From the IMG/VR virus record IMGVR_UViG_3300021471_000026, positions 1-22,419 of that record: a stretch of DNA of 22,419 nucleotides, one strand, 5' to 3'. The first letter of the stretch is position 1. Every line of letters begins with the position of its first letter. Under the pieces are notes generated by a model. That model was not told the origin of the DNA and did not search any database. It saw only the letters and a list, made by a program, of their open reading frames with translations. Position numbers and translations under genes: made by a program. Positions 12,222 through 20,713 of the stretch are shown here, piece after piece. This DNA is from a virus.

Positions 12222-12833
12222 TTACCCCACTCTATATTCTGGTGCTATAATAGTCCCACTTGTAGGTCTGATAATACTCTTGATTTCCGTTGTTGAAGAA
12301 CCTGATGCACAAGGATAAAGTTTCATAGTGTTGAGCCATTCTGTCCACACGGGGGAGGTTTCTGACCCACCCGCTGTGGCATCATTAAAATAGAAATAAA
12401 TATTAGGAGCAGTTCCGCTATATGTTGCGACTACTTCTAATGTGAATTGATGATCTGAAGTTCCGATACCACCCAATGTAGCGTCAGATGGGACCTCTAA
12501 AGCTAAATTGAAATACTGCGTCTGGTTTGTATTTGGAAATAGCAAATACGCATCATCGCCTTTTAGTCTGTTTGGAGAAGCTCCGCCAGAAGTTTGAGAT
12601 ACACTTGAAGCCCAGTTTGAGGAAGGAGCACCAGATGTGGTTTCTATTGCTACTACCATAGAAACATTACCATTACCTGTAGTTCCTGCTAAAACTTCGT
12701 GAGAAGTAGAGTTTGTTGAAGAATCATCCCACGCTTTTAATTTAGGCGCAGAGTCTATTGTTTGGTCAAAATAGATTTTGAATACATACTGATACGCATT
12801 GTTTCCTGCACCAAAAACCTTGTTATATGCCAT
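12222..12833 (-). CDS. Tail protein downstream of tape measure
   Basis: 203 residues, ATG at 12833 with GAGGTGAG upstream. Ser/Thr/Asn-rich, beta-type sequence with no Cys cluster and one Cys near the C-terminus (YPCASGSSTTEI). In siphophages the gene after the tape measure usually encodes the distal tail protein, so it could be the structural equivalent, but no Dit signature is visible. Immunoglobulin- or jelly-roll-like strands are likely. Confidence 0.55.
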   Translation of the reverse strand: MAYNKVFGAGNNAYQYVFKIYFDQTIDSAPKLKAWDDSSTNSTSHEVLAGTTGNGNVSMVVAIETTSGAPSSNWASSVSQTSGGASPNRLKGDDAYLLFPNTNQTQYFNLALEVPSDATLGGIGTSDHQFTLEVVATYSGTAPNIYFYFNDATAGGSETSPVWTEWLNTMKLYPCASGSSTTEIKSIIRPTSGTIIAPEYRVG

Positions 12834-12846
12834 TATCTCACCTCAC

Positions 12847-15800
12847 TTATACTATATATTTAGAAAGTTCACTCATTAATTCATCAGAAACCATTTTGGC
12901 GAAATCCTTTATATTAATATCATTGACCTCATCTATATTGAATATAAGATTTATCATAATACCAGCACCACCCATTTGAGGCACATATTCGGAAGGAATT
13001 GATCCCGTTCCGTATTGAGAAGTAGATGTGCCAGAACCACCACTCCATTGTCCGTATGGTTGACCCCAGGGGATTTGAGCCATCCAGTATGCTGATACAT
13101 CTCGTCCAAAGAGACTATAACCATATTGTCCTGTCTTAAGCTTTTCCCATAAATCTGGGAAGTTTTGTTTTATTCCCTGTTCTCCAAAGTAAGAGAGCAT
13201 CCACGCAAGCATAGCTGGAGAGAAGTTTGCTTTTTTATTGGTAAGATATTGGTTGATATATGATTGACTCCATGTTTCGGGATGCTGCTTCAATCGATCA
13301 ATCCATTGTTGTTCTGAAATAGTTAACCTATTTCCCCTTGCAACCAGCATTTCAAAAACTTTCCCCACCCATTGTTTGAATTCTTCCTCTGTAATTTTTC
13401 CAACTTCTTTTGCCTTCAGCAAAAATCTTATTGCTTTAGTCCAATTCTGTCCATGAGTGCCAACATATTTGGATAGTAGTTCTTCAGTAGTAAATAAACC
13501 AAGCATGTGTCTCTCTTTATCTGTCATACCTTGTTTAGTTATATCAAATGAACGAATAAACCTTAAAAATTGCTGGATAGTTTCGACAGTTTCATATTCA
13601 TCTCCATAAAGAACCAGACCTCGTCTGTAAGATCCTATACCAACCTGGTGTTCCTTCGTTCTCCACTCTTTCAGCATAGCTTGGAGAGCATCTGCGGATT
13701 TTTTGGAAAGTGCCATAATTTCATTAACTTCTAACCCACCAAATTGATGTAAAAGTGCTTCTATAAATCTACTTCTCTCTTCTCCAGTTAGTTGTTGAAG
13801 TTTCATAGCATTTTGTATGTTTGTTACCATTCTTCTGGCTGCTTGCAGTTCTTTCCGTCCCTTGCTTCTATATATTGAAAGTAAAGCACCTATGTTCGCT
13901 GGATGTTCTGCGAGGAATTTTTCCATATCTTCAAGAGACATACCCGGAAGGATTGGCTCAAGTGTTTTGCCTGACTTGAAAAATTCTCCCCAATGTCTCA
14001 AATACCACGGGTGATTTATTCTGGTTAGTCTGTCGTAGAAGTTATAAAATATATGTTCTGGAGAAACAGGAGCAAAAACATAGCTAATTGATTGAACAAG
14101 GTATGGAATACCTCTCATCATGCTTTCTATAAACATTTTGATAAATCTATATCCATACTCATCTGAATCAGACAGAGGTCCCTCTTCTGGTGGTGAATGG
14201 AATTTAATGAACCTTGCTATTGTCTGGGCTATTTGAACAGCATCTTCTTCTACTCCTTCATTAAATCCTTTAATGTATGCCTTTCCAGAAGCATATCCTG
14301 TTTCATACCAAGAAGGAGCCCCCAAAATATTTTGTGTGGCTTGTTTGAACAAATCTAAAATAGTTTCTTTTATTTCCTTTTCTATAGCTTCTTTTGCAGC
14401 TTTTGCTTCTTCTTCTATCTCTTTTGTTCTTTCTGCAAACCAATTATCAATAAGATCTTTATATGCGTTTAGTGTGCTTACAACACTCTCAATTGCCTGC
14501 TGCCATTCTTGTGTCGAAAGTGTAACATCTTTGACTTTATCATTCAGCTCTTCTAAATCTGGTTTGACTGGCTTCAGTTTCGCTAACTCATCTGGTAGAT
14601 TAAATTTAGGTGGATGTTGTAATTGCTGGAAGAATTTTTGGAGTTCAGCTTGAGCTTCCATAAATCCCTGTAAACCTTCTGTGATGCCTTCATGTTGGAA
14701 GTAGAGAGGAACATTACTGATAATCTCCTGAATCATCTGTTTTGCTTTTTCTGGAGTTTCCGAATAAGCTTCCCAAATTCCTTTTATGAGATCTTTTATG
14801 TCTCTGACAGCACTCTCTATTCTTGCTTGTTCTTCAAGTCCTTGTGCACGAAGAATAAATTGTCTATATCTATAAAAAGCAGATTCCTGGGCTTCCTGTT
14901 TTCTTCTTTCCTTCTCTTTAAAGGCTTCAACTTCCTGTTCCCAGATCTTTAGTTTTTCATTGTAAAGCCACTCTGCTATAGTTCTCTCGCTTAAGCCTTC
15001 TTCTTTATATTTTTCTGCTTGAAGTTCAAGAGTATGAATTTTATATTCATACTCATCCATAGTGAGTTCTTTTATCCTTTCTTTAAGATTTTCTTCAGAA
15101 TCAATTATTTTTTGTTGAAGCTGCTTTCTTTTTTCTACTTCTTGATCAAAAATTTGCCCCAGATGTGTGTCATACCACTTCTTTGCACCTTCTGGATCTC
15201 CAGTTTCCTCAAGAAATTCCTGATACTGCTCATATACATCTGCAATGGCTTTTTGGAGATCTGTCATCCCAGCTCTGGCTATATCTGAATACATACGCTC
15301 TCTGGCTTCTCTCATATCTTCCAGAGCCTTAATCTGGGCGTCTCTTTCTTCTTCTATGGCATTAATCTTTTCTTTTTTCTCTTGTCTGACTAAATCTTCT
15401 ATTCTCTTGTGAACATATTGTTCTATCTGTTCAATAGAAGCTCCAGCTTCTCTGTATGCTTTTACTTCTTCTCTTAAGGTCTTGACTAATTTTTCTTCGT
15501 CTGTAGCAAAAAGTTCCCACCTTTTCTGATGGAGTTCTTGGATAATTTTTAACTTCTCCTCTTCTCTTTTTCTTGCTTCCTCAACAAGTTTCCACTCTTC
15601 TTCTTCTTTCTTAAAAGCAGCTTCAATTTCTTTCTGGCGTTGCTCTTCTTCAAACTTTCTTCTTTCTAAAGCGATTCTCTCTGCAATATCTTTTTCAGCA
15701 ATCTTGGCTTCACGCCATTCCTCAATCTCTTGTTGTAAATCTATCTCAAAAGCTTTTCTTTCATTTCCTCTTAATCTCGCAAGTTCTTTGTAGAAGTTAT

Positions 15801-16995
15801 TTACTACAGAAGTGAAATCCCTTACTTTCTCTTCAGTTTCTTTTAATTTAGTATCAAAAAGGTCTATAGGGGCAATTATTCCTATCTTTGCTAAATACTG
15901 TTCGTAGGCAGCACCACGCTTCTGTATGATGTCAAATAGATAATTAAGATCCCCCACAATTCTGGTGATATATCTATCATAGTCTTCCAGTAGCTGATTA
16001 GTAAATTTCTGTATTGAGTTACCTTCTTTTTTTACTTCGTTTATTTCTTCTAAAACCTCGGTTATTATTCTTGCTTTTTCTTCCGCAGTTAGGGCTTCAC
16101 CAGTAATACCTTCTTCATATTCTGCAAAAGCGGCAGCTATTGGATCTTTTGCTGTAAATTCCTCTCTCATTTTCTTTAATCGTTCTTGAACTTGGGGAAG
16201 AGTTGAAAGCAGCGTCCACAGAGCATCCTGTTGGGCTTTTGTCATATTCTTCCAGTCGTTCAGATATTCGTCTATATTACCACCAGCTGAAATGAACTTG
16301 AGAAGATTTTGTGCTCCTTCTGTTCCTAACTTTTTGGATAATTGTGCAAGAGCACCAAGAGCTTCTATTGTTGTTTTAGATTCAAGGAATTTATCTATTG
16401 TAGAACGGATATTAGCAAAATCATCAAGCATCTGGGCTGCTGCTTCTTGGGATTTTTTACGGAGATTTATTAAGTAAGGAATAATAGAAGCCACAGCGAA
16501 ACCAATAGCAACCCAACCAGAAACTGCTGCAGCGGCTGCCTGTTTCTGCATCAGCATAGACATTTCTTGTTCCATCATTGTCTGTGTTATTTCGCCTCTG
16601 GCTAACTTTGTCTGTAGGATACGGAGTTTTTCAAGTTTAATAGATTTGTAAAGGGAATTGATGTAGTCTTTGAGCATCTTGTCCATAACTTTCCAACCGA
16701 GAACAGCATTCATGATTCCCTGCGACATAAAGTTAAGCTGTGTCTGTAGCATCTTGTTACCAGCACCAAATGTCTGAAGTGATTGTGTTACTGTTCTTAT
16801 AGCTTGACGGAGGTAAAATAAAGAAATGAATACTCTTTCAAAACTTTGCCCACGAGCAGGTTTGTTGAGCTCCTTTTGGAGTCTTTTTATTTCTGCTGTT
16901 ACAGCAGAAATATTACTTTTGGCGCTCCCTTCATCAATTGCTCTAACTCTTAAAGTTATTACTAATTCGGCTTCCGCTCTATCAATATCAGCCAT
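12847..16995 (-). CDS. Tape measure protein
   Basis: 1382 residues, the longest gene; ATG at 16995 with AGGAG seven bases upstream. Evidence: position after the tail chaperone frameshift pair; very long helical, Glu/Lys/Gln-rich coiled coils (about residues 330-880); a hydrophobic segment at about 155-177 (GWVAIGFAVASIIPYLINL) as in many tape measures; and the C-terminal signature FHSPPEEGPLSDSDEYG (about residue 935), common in siphophage tape measures. The last ~440 residues are a separate helical domain ending with a Gly/Ser linker and a hydrophobic beta segment (AGIMINLIFNIDEVNDINI). If about 1.5 A per residue holds, the tail would be near 200 nm. Confidence 0.9.
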   Translation of the reverse strand: MADIDRAEAELVITLRVRAIDEGSAKSNISAVTAEIKRLQKELNKPARGQSFERVFISLFYLRQAIRTVTQSLQTFGAGNKMLQTQLNFMSQGIMNAVLGWKVMDKMLKDYINSLYKSIKLEKLRILQTKLARGEITQTMMEQEMSMLMQKQAAAAAVSGWVAIGFAVASIIPYLINLRKKSQEAAAQMLDDFANIRSTIDKFLESKTTIEALGALAQLSKKLGTEGAQNLLKFISAGGNIDEYLNDWKNMTKAQQDALWTLLSTLPQVQERLKKMREEFTAKDPIAAAFAEYEEGITGEALTAEEKARIITEVLEEINEVKKEGNSIQKFTNQLLEDYDRYITRIVGDLNYLFDIIQKRGAAYEQYLAKIGIIAPIDLFDTKLKETEEKVRDFTSVVNNFYKELARLRGNERKAFEIDLQQEIEEWREAKIAEKDIAERIALERRKFEEEQRQKEIEAAFKKEEEEWKLVEEARKREEEKLKIIQELHQKRWELFATDEEKLVKTLREEVKAYREAGASIEQIEQYVHKRIEDLVRQEKKEKINAIEEERDAQIKALEDMREARERMYSDIARAGMTDLQKAIADVYEQYQEFLEETGDPEGAKKWYDTHLGQIFDQEVEKRKQLQQKIIDSEENLKERIKELTMDEYEYKIHTLELQAEKYKEEGLSERTIAEWLYNEKLKIWEQEVEAFKEKERRKQEAQESAFYRYRQFILRAQGLEEQARIESAVRDIKDLIKGIWEAYSETPEKAKQMIQEIISNVPLYFQHEGITEGLQGFMEAQAELQKFFQQLQHPPKFNLPDELAKLKPVKPDLEELNDKVKDVTLSTQEWQQAIESVVSTLNAYKDLIDNWFAERTKEIEEEAKAAKEAIEKEIKETILDLFKQATQNILGAPSWYETGYASGKAYIKGFNEGVEEDAVQIAQTIARFIKFHSPPEEGPLSDSDEYGYRFIKMFIESMMRGIPYLVQSISYVFAPVSPEHIFYNFYDRLTRINHPWYLRHWGEFFKSGKTLEPILPGMSLEDMEKFLAEHPANIGALLSIYRSKGRKELQAARRMVTNIQNAMKLQQLTGEERSRFIEALLHQFGGLEVNEIMALSKKSADALQAMLKEWRTKEHQVGIGSYRRGLVLYGDEYETVETIQQFLRFIRSFDITKQGMTDKERHMLGLFTTEELLSKYVGTHGQNWTKAIRFLLKAKEVGKITEEEFKQWVGKVFEMLVARGNRLTISEQQWIDRLKQHPETWSQSYINQYLTNKKANFSPAMLAWMLSYFGEQGIKQNFPDLWEKLKTGQYGYSLFGRDVSAYWMAQIPWGQPYGQWSGGSGTSTSQYGTGSIPSEYVPQMGGAGIMINLIFNIDEVNDINIKDFAKMVSDELMSELSKYIV

Positions 16996-16997
16996 TA

Positions 16998-17254
16998 TTA
17001 CGCTCCTGATATTTGAATATTAACATCATACTTTTTAAGCTCTCCTATTAAATTATTACCCTGTGATTGTTCCTTGAGATTCTCCATTTGTCTCTCTTTG
17101 AGTTCAAAAACAAATTGCCAAAAAAGAAATGGTTGATCTTGTGAACCGCCTACGGAGGGGAGGGTTTGCGTGTGGATAAATAGCTCTGCTTGTTTTATGT
17201 ATGGTAAATAAAACAAATCTATTTCCTCCCCCCCCTCGTAGGCGTCTATAAGTT
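16998..17254 (-). CDS. Tail assembly chaperone frameshift extension (gpT-like part)
   Basis: This frame has no credible start. The only candidate, a TTG at 17216, lacks a ribosome binding site. It is open without a stop from the A AAA AAC site at 17258-17252 to TAA at 17000-16998 and gives 84 residues when entered by a -1 slip. The product would be 159 residues of the upstream protein plus these 84, 243 in all, equivalent to lambda gpGT. The segment begins LIDAYEGGEEIDLFYLPYIK and has a charged helical end. In lambda the T domain binds tail tube protein while G coats the tape measure. Confidence 0.75.
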
Positions 17255-17258
17255 TTTT
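17147..17258 (-). promoter_or_regulatory. -1 programmed frameshift signal (slippery heptamer plus stem)
   Basis: Slippery sequence A AAA AAC in the zero frame (17258-17252), two codons before the TAG of the short protein. After a seven-base spacer, CGCCTACG (17244-17237) pairs perfectly with CGTAGGCG (17154-17147). The helix continues with AGGGGGGGG (17236-17228) against 17164-17156 (nine pairs, one G.U) after one bulged base. The 63-base loop is large. Spacer length and stem strength are those of known stimulators. Confidence 0.8.
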
Positions 17259-17728
17259 AATTCTTCTTTGTCTATAGGTTGGTTTATGAAACTAATTATC
17301 TCAAACAAAGCTTGAGTTACTTTGCTTGGAAGTTTGAGGATATTTTCTTCAGTTACGGGAACATCTTTTCCTTCTCCGTCCTTAATGTTCCAACTATCAA
17401 TACCATAAAGAATAGACTTAAGTCTATATTTACGATACAAGGTATTTCTGGTTTTTACATCTTTAGTTTCTGTGGCTCCTATTTCCATAAAAATATCTGT
17501 AATCTCAAGCCTCTCTGCTTCTGTATATACCTTGAGACGCACAACAAGAGATTCCTTCATGTGTTTGGTTAAAGGAGATGCTTCAAAACCAAAACCACCA
17601 TCAAGGGGAAAAGTAAAGACTCTTTTCTTCTTATCTATAGGAACATCTGGAATTATCTCAATCTTTTTCCCGTCTTCTGTTTCCCCATATTCAATTTTCT
17701 CTAATACTTCATTGTCCACTTCACCCAT
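17246..17728 (-). CDS. Tail assembly chaperone (gpG-like)
   Basis: 160 residues; ATG at 17728 with TAAGGAGG upstream. Located between tail tube and tape measure genes, the fixed place of the gpG-type chaperone. The protein is mostly alpha with a short N-terminal beta part (KKRVFTFPLDGGFGFEAS) and ends KEELKNL just past the slippery site. Most ribosomes would stop at TAG 17248-17246 and make this form; a minority would slip to give the longer GT-type protein. It keeps the tape measure soluble during tail assembly and is absent from the finished virion in known systems. Confidence 0.8.
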   Translation of the reverse strand: MGEVDNEVLEKIEYGETEDGKKIEIIPDVPIDKKKRVFTFPLDGGFGFEASPLTKHMKESLVVRLKVYTEAERLEITDIFMEIGATETKDVKTRNTLYRKYRLKSILYGIDSWNIKDGEGKDVPVTEENILKLPSKVTQALFEIISFINQPIDKEELKNL

Positions 17729-17737
17729 AAAGCCTCC

Positions 17738-18742
17738 TTATGATGTATATGAAGTTGTCTTATTTATTAAAACAGCCTGTGCAGATTTTGCTGAAGTTTT
17801 ATCATAAATTGCCTGAATGTCAAATGACACATCGATAGGTCCTGGCCTCTCAAGCATTCCACCACTTCTGTTTGTCAAAAGAACATTGTAGAGAGTAAGG
17901 TCAAGAGTGTAATAGTATGTGGCTTCAATAAGTTCTCCTGTGGTAATTATTTCAAGAGATATTCCATCAAGAGTATCCTGTGGAGATGTTGCTGAAGAAG
18001 ATCCCCAAAATTCTTTCCAGAGATCCATATTGTCAAAACGAAGTTTAATTGATCCTGTTATGTTTGTTGCTTGAGGAACAGGTTGTTCAATAAATCTTCC
18101 AGATGTGAGTGTCTTTGCATCTTCTGTGTCTGGATTTCTGTCAATTGTCAAGTTTATACTCCTAATTCCTGCGGAAATTTCACTTCCATCAACCTTAATA
18201 GTGGTGTTGTGAACACCAAAAGCCTTGATTGTTGGAATTGTTACAGCTGGTAATGAGGCGGTTGATGTGGAAATTGTTTTTGAAAGAACATTCATATTTG
18301 CCTGAATATATGGCGGTGTTCTTGACCAGTTAAGTGCCATAGATGTAATAACAGAACCTACAAGCTCAAATTGTTCACTTACAGCATCTACTGCTATTGT
18401 AATTGATGGTTGTGTGTTTCCAAATGTGAATGTGTGCTGATATGTGTTAGGAGCACCAGTTCCATCTGGCTGTTCTGTGGATATAGAACCAAAGAGATAA
18501 TATAAGAAATATCCAAGCTCTTCTACATAAGCAGGCATATTAAGAGGTCCTGATATAGTAAAATCTCCAGGATACCCTTCCTTATACTCTATATTATCAG
18601 CAATTAGGTCAACTATTTCTATGTTATTACTTGCAGTAGGATTAAATGAGTTAATGGGAACTGATAGAGAAAATGACCCAGGACTTGTTCCGTAGGTTGT
18701 CTCAACAGCCCAAGCTATCTTACCAAGTTTTGCGTTTGGCAT
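17738..18742 (-). CDS. Major tail tube protein
   Basis: 334 residues; ATG at 18742 shares a base with the preceding stop (TAATG). The N-terminus GKIAWAVETTYGTSPGSF and overall beta pattern (repeated strands such as ITSMALNWSRTPPYIQANM and SINLTIDRNPDTEDAKTLT) are those of large siphophage tail tube proteins of about 300 residues. Its place between the neck genes and the tail chaperone confirms the assignment. Hexameric rings stack to form the tube. Confidence 0.85.
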   Translation of the reverse strand: MPNAKLGKIAWAVETTYGTSPGSFSLSVPINSFNPTASNNIEIVDLIADNIEYKEGYPGDFTISGPLNMPAYVEELGYFLYYLFGSISTEQPDGTGAPNTYQHTFTFGNTQPSITIAVDAVSEQFELVGSVITSMALNWSRTPPYIQANMNVLSKTISTSTASLPAVTIPTIKAFGVHNTTIKVDGSEISAGIRSINLTIDRNPDTEDAKTLTSGRFIEQPVPQATNITGSIKLRFDNMDLWKEFWGSSSATSPQDTLDGISLEIITTGELIEATYYYTLDLTLYNVLLTNRSGGMLERPGPIDVSFDIQAIYDKTSAKSAQAVLINKTTSYTS

Positions 18743-18915
18743 TATTTATCCTCCTTCTTTCTTTCTTTTTCATGCACCAACTTAATTGTTGGTGTCCCTT
18801 TTAAAATCTCCCACTCTTCATCTGTTACTGTTCTGGGGACATCTTTTTTAAAAACCCCTGCAACACCAACAAAATAAACCTCGTCCATGTTTCCTTTATA
18901 AACAACTTTCTTCAC
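18742..18915 (-). CDS. Small neck/tail protein
   Basis: 57 residues from GTG at 18915-18913, with AAGGAGG upstream, to TAA 18744-18742. It fills the only otherwise empty stretch of the late operon. Sequence begins MKKVVYKGNMDEVYFVGVAG and has GVFKKDVPRTVTDEEWEIL, a small beta-barrel-like pattern with a Lys/Glu tail. Small proteins of this kind often lie between tail terminator and tail tube genes, and their role is unknown. Confidence 0.65.
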   Translation of the reverse strand: MKKVVYKGNMDEVYFVGVAGVFKKDVPRTVTDEEWEILKGTPTIKLVHEKERKKEDK

Positions 18916-18926
18916 ATATAACCTCC

Positions 18927-19337
18927 TTAATTATAATCTATTATTATTATTTGTATAGGCAAAATTACCAAATCCATTCCTTCGGTAACATACGGAGTTA
19001 TAGCATTTTTGACAGACACTGAAGTAATATCTGATACATAACCATCAAGAGTAGGATTATTGAGCAGTAATTCTGTTATCTGTTCTGCCACAACACCAAG
19101 CTCTTCTACCATCTCTTGCACTCCAAGAATCCCTGGTTGATCTACGAGATAGGCATTAAACTCAAATCTCCTTGATTTTATATTTATACCATCATATATA
19201 ACATTGAAATTTCCTTCGTCTATCCATAGTGATGGAAAAACAGCCGCCGAAAGTGGGTGATCTGTGGATTTTATGTCTGTAATGTTATCCTTTATATATT
19301 GAATCAATTTATTTCTTATTTGCTCTATTGTTGCCAT
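18927..19337 (-). CDS. Tail terminator-like protein
   Basis: 136 residues; ATG at 19337, overlapping the upstream gene by 13 bases. Pattern: N-terminal helix (IEQIRNKLIQYIKDNI), strands (AVFPSLWIDEGNFNVIYDG), a helix (VQEMVEELGVVAEQITELL) and a final strand (LVILPIQIIIIDY). This alpha/beta order and the place just before tail tube suit a gpU-type tail terminator, which caps the tube and joins the head. Assignment rests mainly on gene order. Confidence 0.6.
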   Translation of the reverse strand: MATIEQIRNKLIQYIKDNITDIKSTDHPLSAAVFPSLWIDEGNFNVIYDGINIKSRRFEFNAYLVDQPGILGVQEMVEELGVVAEQITELLLNNPTLDGYVSDITSVSVKNAITPYVTEGMDLVILPIQIIIIDYN

Positions 19338-20014
19338 CCCGACATCTCCTGACTTGTTCGTCTATTAACTCCAGCAGTAATGATATTTTTAATAGCTTGA
19401 ATCCACGATTTATCATCAACAACAAACGGCATCCAACTTTTGGCTTTTTCCCACATCTCTTCTTGAGCGTCATAGGCAGACTTTATTACAGCTTTTCTTC
19501 CCCATGATAGAAGAAAAACAGCTGGTATTCTTTTGAAATTTCTTCTTGGCATTTTTGAAGTTCCTGTTATGTGAAATATACCATAATATGGAATATTAGA
19601 TTGGGTGATTTGTATAGTATCATTCCATATCCGAAGGCGTGGCTCTGTCTCAACCCAAGCTTGTTTGAGCTTTCCTGTAAGTATCAATATTTCATCACCT
19701 GTTCCTTTTTTTCCATGTGATTTCTTCCATTTTAAATAAGATGGTTTTAGTGGAGCCCATTCTGGAAAAGTTCCTACAGCTCCTTTGTGCCAAAAAACAT
19801 TGCTTTTTCTTCCATACCAAGATGCTTTATTGAATGTCTCGACAAGAGTATTGAGAAACTCTGGTGTGCTCCCTATTCTATACACGAAATTCCACAGAAA
19901 TGCAAATTCTGGAGTAGGGGCATCTATAAGATCTACCCTCAAACCAAAAAGGTTATACATTACATGTTCTGGATTGATGTTGAACTCGGAGCGTGGGAAG
20001 TTAGGAATTTCCAT
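19325..20014 (-). CDS. Tail completion/neck protein (gpS/HK97 gp10-like)
   Basis: 229 residues from ATG at 20014, which shares a base with the preceding stop (TAATG); GGAGG lies ten bases upstream, and the longer TTG start at 20032 is less likely. The central part (FPEWAPLKPSYLKWKKSHGK, ILILTGKLKQAWVE) matches the phage virion morphogenesis/tail completion family (WxxLsxxyxxxK...iLxxTGxLxxs). These proteins form a ring at the neck where tail meets connector. Confidence 0.65.
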   Translation of the reverse strand: MEIPNFPRSEFNINPEHVMYNLFGLRVDLIDAPTPEFAFLWNFVYRIGSTPEFLNTLVETFNKASWYGRKSNVFWHKGAVGTFPEWAPLKPSYLKWKKSHGKKGTGDEILILTGKLKQAWVETEPRLRIWNDTIQITQSNIPYYGIFHITGTSKMPRRNFKRIPAVFLLSWGRKAVIKSAYDAQEEMWEKAKSWMPFVVDDKSWIQAIKNIITAGVNRRTSQEMSGWQQ

Positions 20015-20439
20015 TAACTCTGATCCTCCCAATCATCTTCTTCTTCATCTTCAGGATAATAGTAGCTTAAGAGTGATTTCTCTTTAAGATTGTGAGATAT
20101 TGTTACAATGTCAGAGTATTCAACTTCTATTATTTCAAGCCTTCTCTTAAATTCCGCCGCAAGTCTTTGAGTAAGTGTGGGATAATTTTTCTCTGTAATC
20201 TCCATCATACCTCTACCGTAGTAATCCAGAGTGTAAATTGCAGCAAGTAGAGCTTCTGTTTGAGTTACTATATCAGGGGTGGATGTCCATGTGGAATCAT
20301 CCACCCCAAGAACTGCCAACATGTAAGCATGTGCAAGATCTATTTTATCCCCAATTACTGTATCGGAGATATTTGTGGTATCTTCAGATAATTTTTTAGG
20401 AAGCCATTTTCTTACATCTGTTGCAGTAGCAAATGCCAT
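20014..20439 (-). CDS. Head-tail connector protein
   Basis: 141 residues; ATG at 20439. All-helical: MAFATATDVRKWLPKKLSE, then IGDKIDLAHAYMLAVLG and a long helix (YPTLTQRLAAEFKRRLEI), with a very acidic C-terminus (PEDEEEDDWEDQS). This matches the small helical gp6/gp15-like adaptors that bind beneath the portal. Position after the capsid genes supports it. Confidence 0.65.
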   Translation of the reverse strand: MAFATATDVRKWLPKKLSEDTTNISDTVIGDKIDLAHAYMLAVLGVDDSTWTSTPDIVTQTEALLAAIYTLDYYGRGMMEITEKNYPTLTQRLAAEFKRRLEIIEVEYSDIVTISHNLKEKSLLSYYYPEDEEEDDWEDQS

Positions 20440-20449
20440 CGTCTATCTT

Positions 20450-20698
20450 CTATTTTTCTTTCTTTGGCGGCTGTGGTTCAGGTGGGGGGATTTTTCCCTT
20501 TTTAGGCTCTTCTTTCTTCTTCTCCACATTAATTGCAGAAAACCAAATGGCACCGTGTGGTTTCTTAAATTCTTCTTCCACTCTCTTTAAAACTTCTTTA
20601 GGAAGCGGAGGAGAAGAAATTATAGAGCCTTTAGGGAATTGATAAAGTTTCCCACCGACCATCACATTGAATGAACCCAGATTAACTTTATATTTCAT
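20450..20698 (-). CDS. Small head-region protein with Pro/Lys tail
   Basis: 82 residues; ATG at 20698 with AGAGGTGAT upstream. The first 55 residues look folded (VNLGSFNVMVGGKLYQFPKG); the rest is a disordered Lys/Glu/Pro tail (KKEEPKKGKIPPPEPQPPKK). Small proteins with such an N-terminal pattern are often found between the capsid and connector genes; function unknown. Confidence 0.55.
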   Translation of the reverse strand: MKYKVNLGSFNVMVGGKLYQFPKGSIISSPPLPKEVLKRVEEEFKKPHGAIWFSAINVEKKKEEPKKGKIPPPEPQPPKKEK

Positions 20699-20713
20699 AA
20701 AGTATCACCTCTA

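Noticed and set aside
12900-17000. Several + strand frames of 60-126 residues antisense to the tape measure gene
   Set aside because: They are Ser/Phe/Leu/Ile-rich mirror images of Glu/Lys-rich coiled coils and have no consistent ribosome binding sites.
16998-17216. Separate 72-residue gene starting at TTG 17216
   Set aside because: No ribosome binding site, and the same frame is open back to the frameshift site, so it is better read as the C-terminal part of a frameshift fusion.
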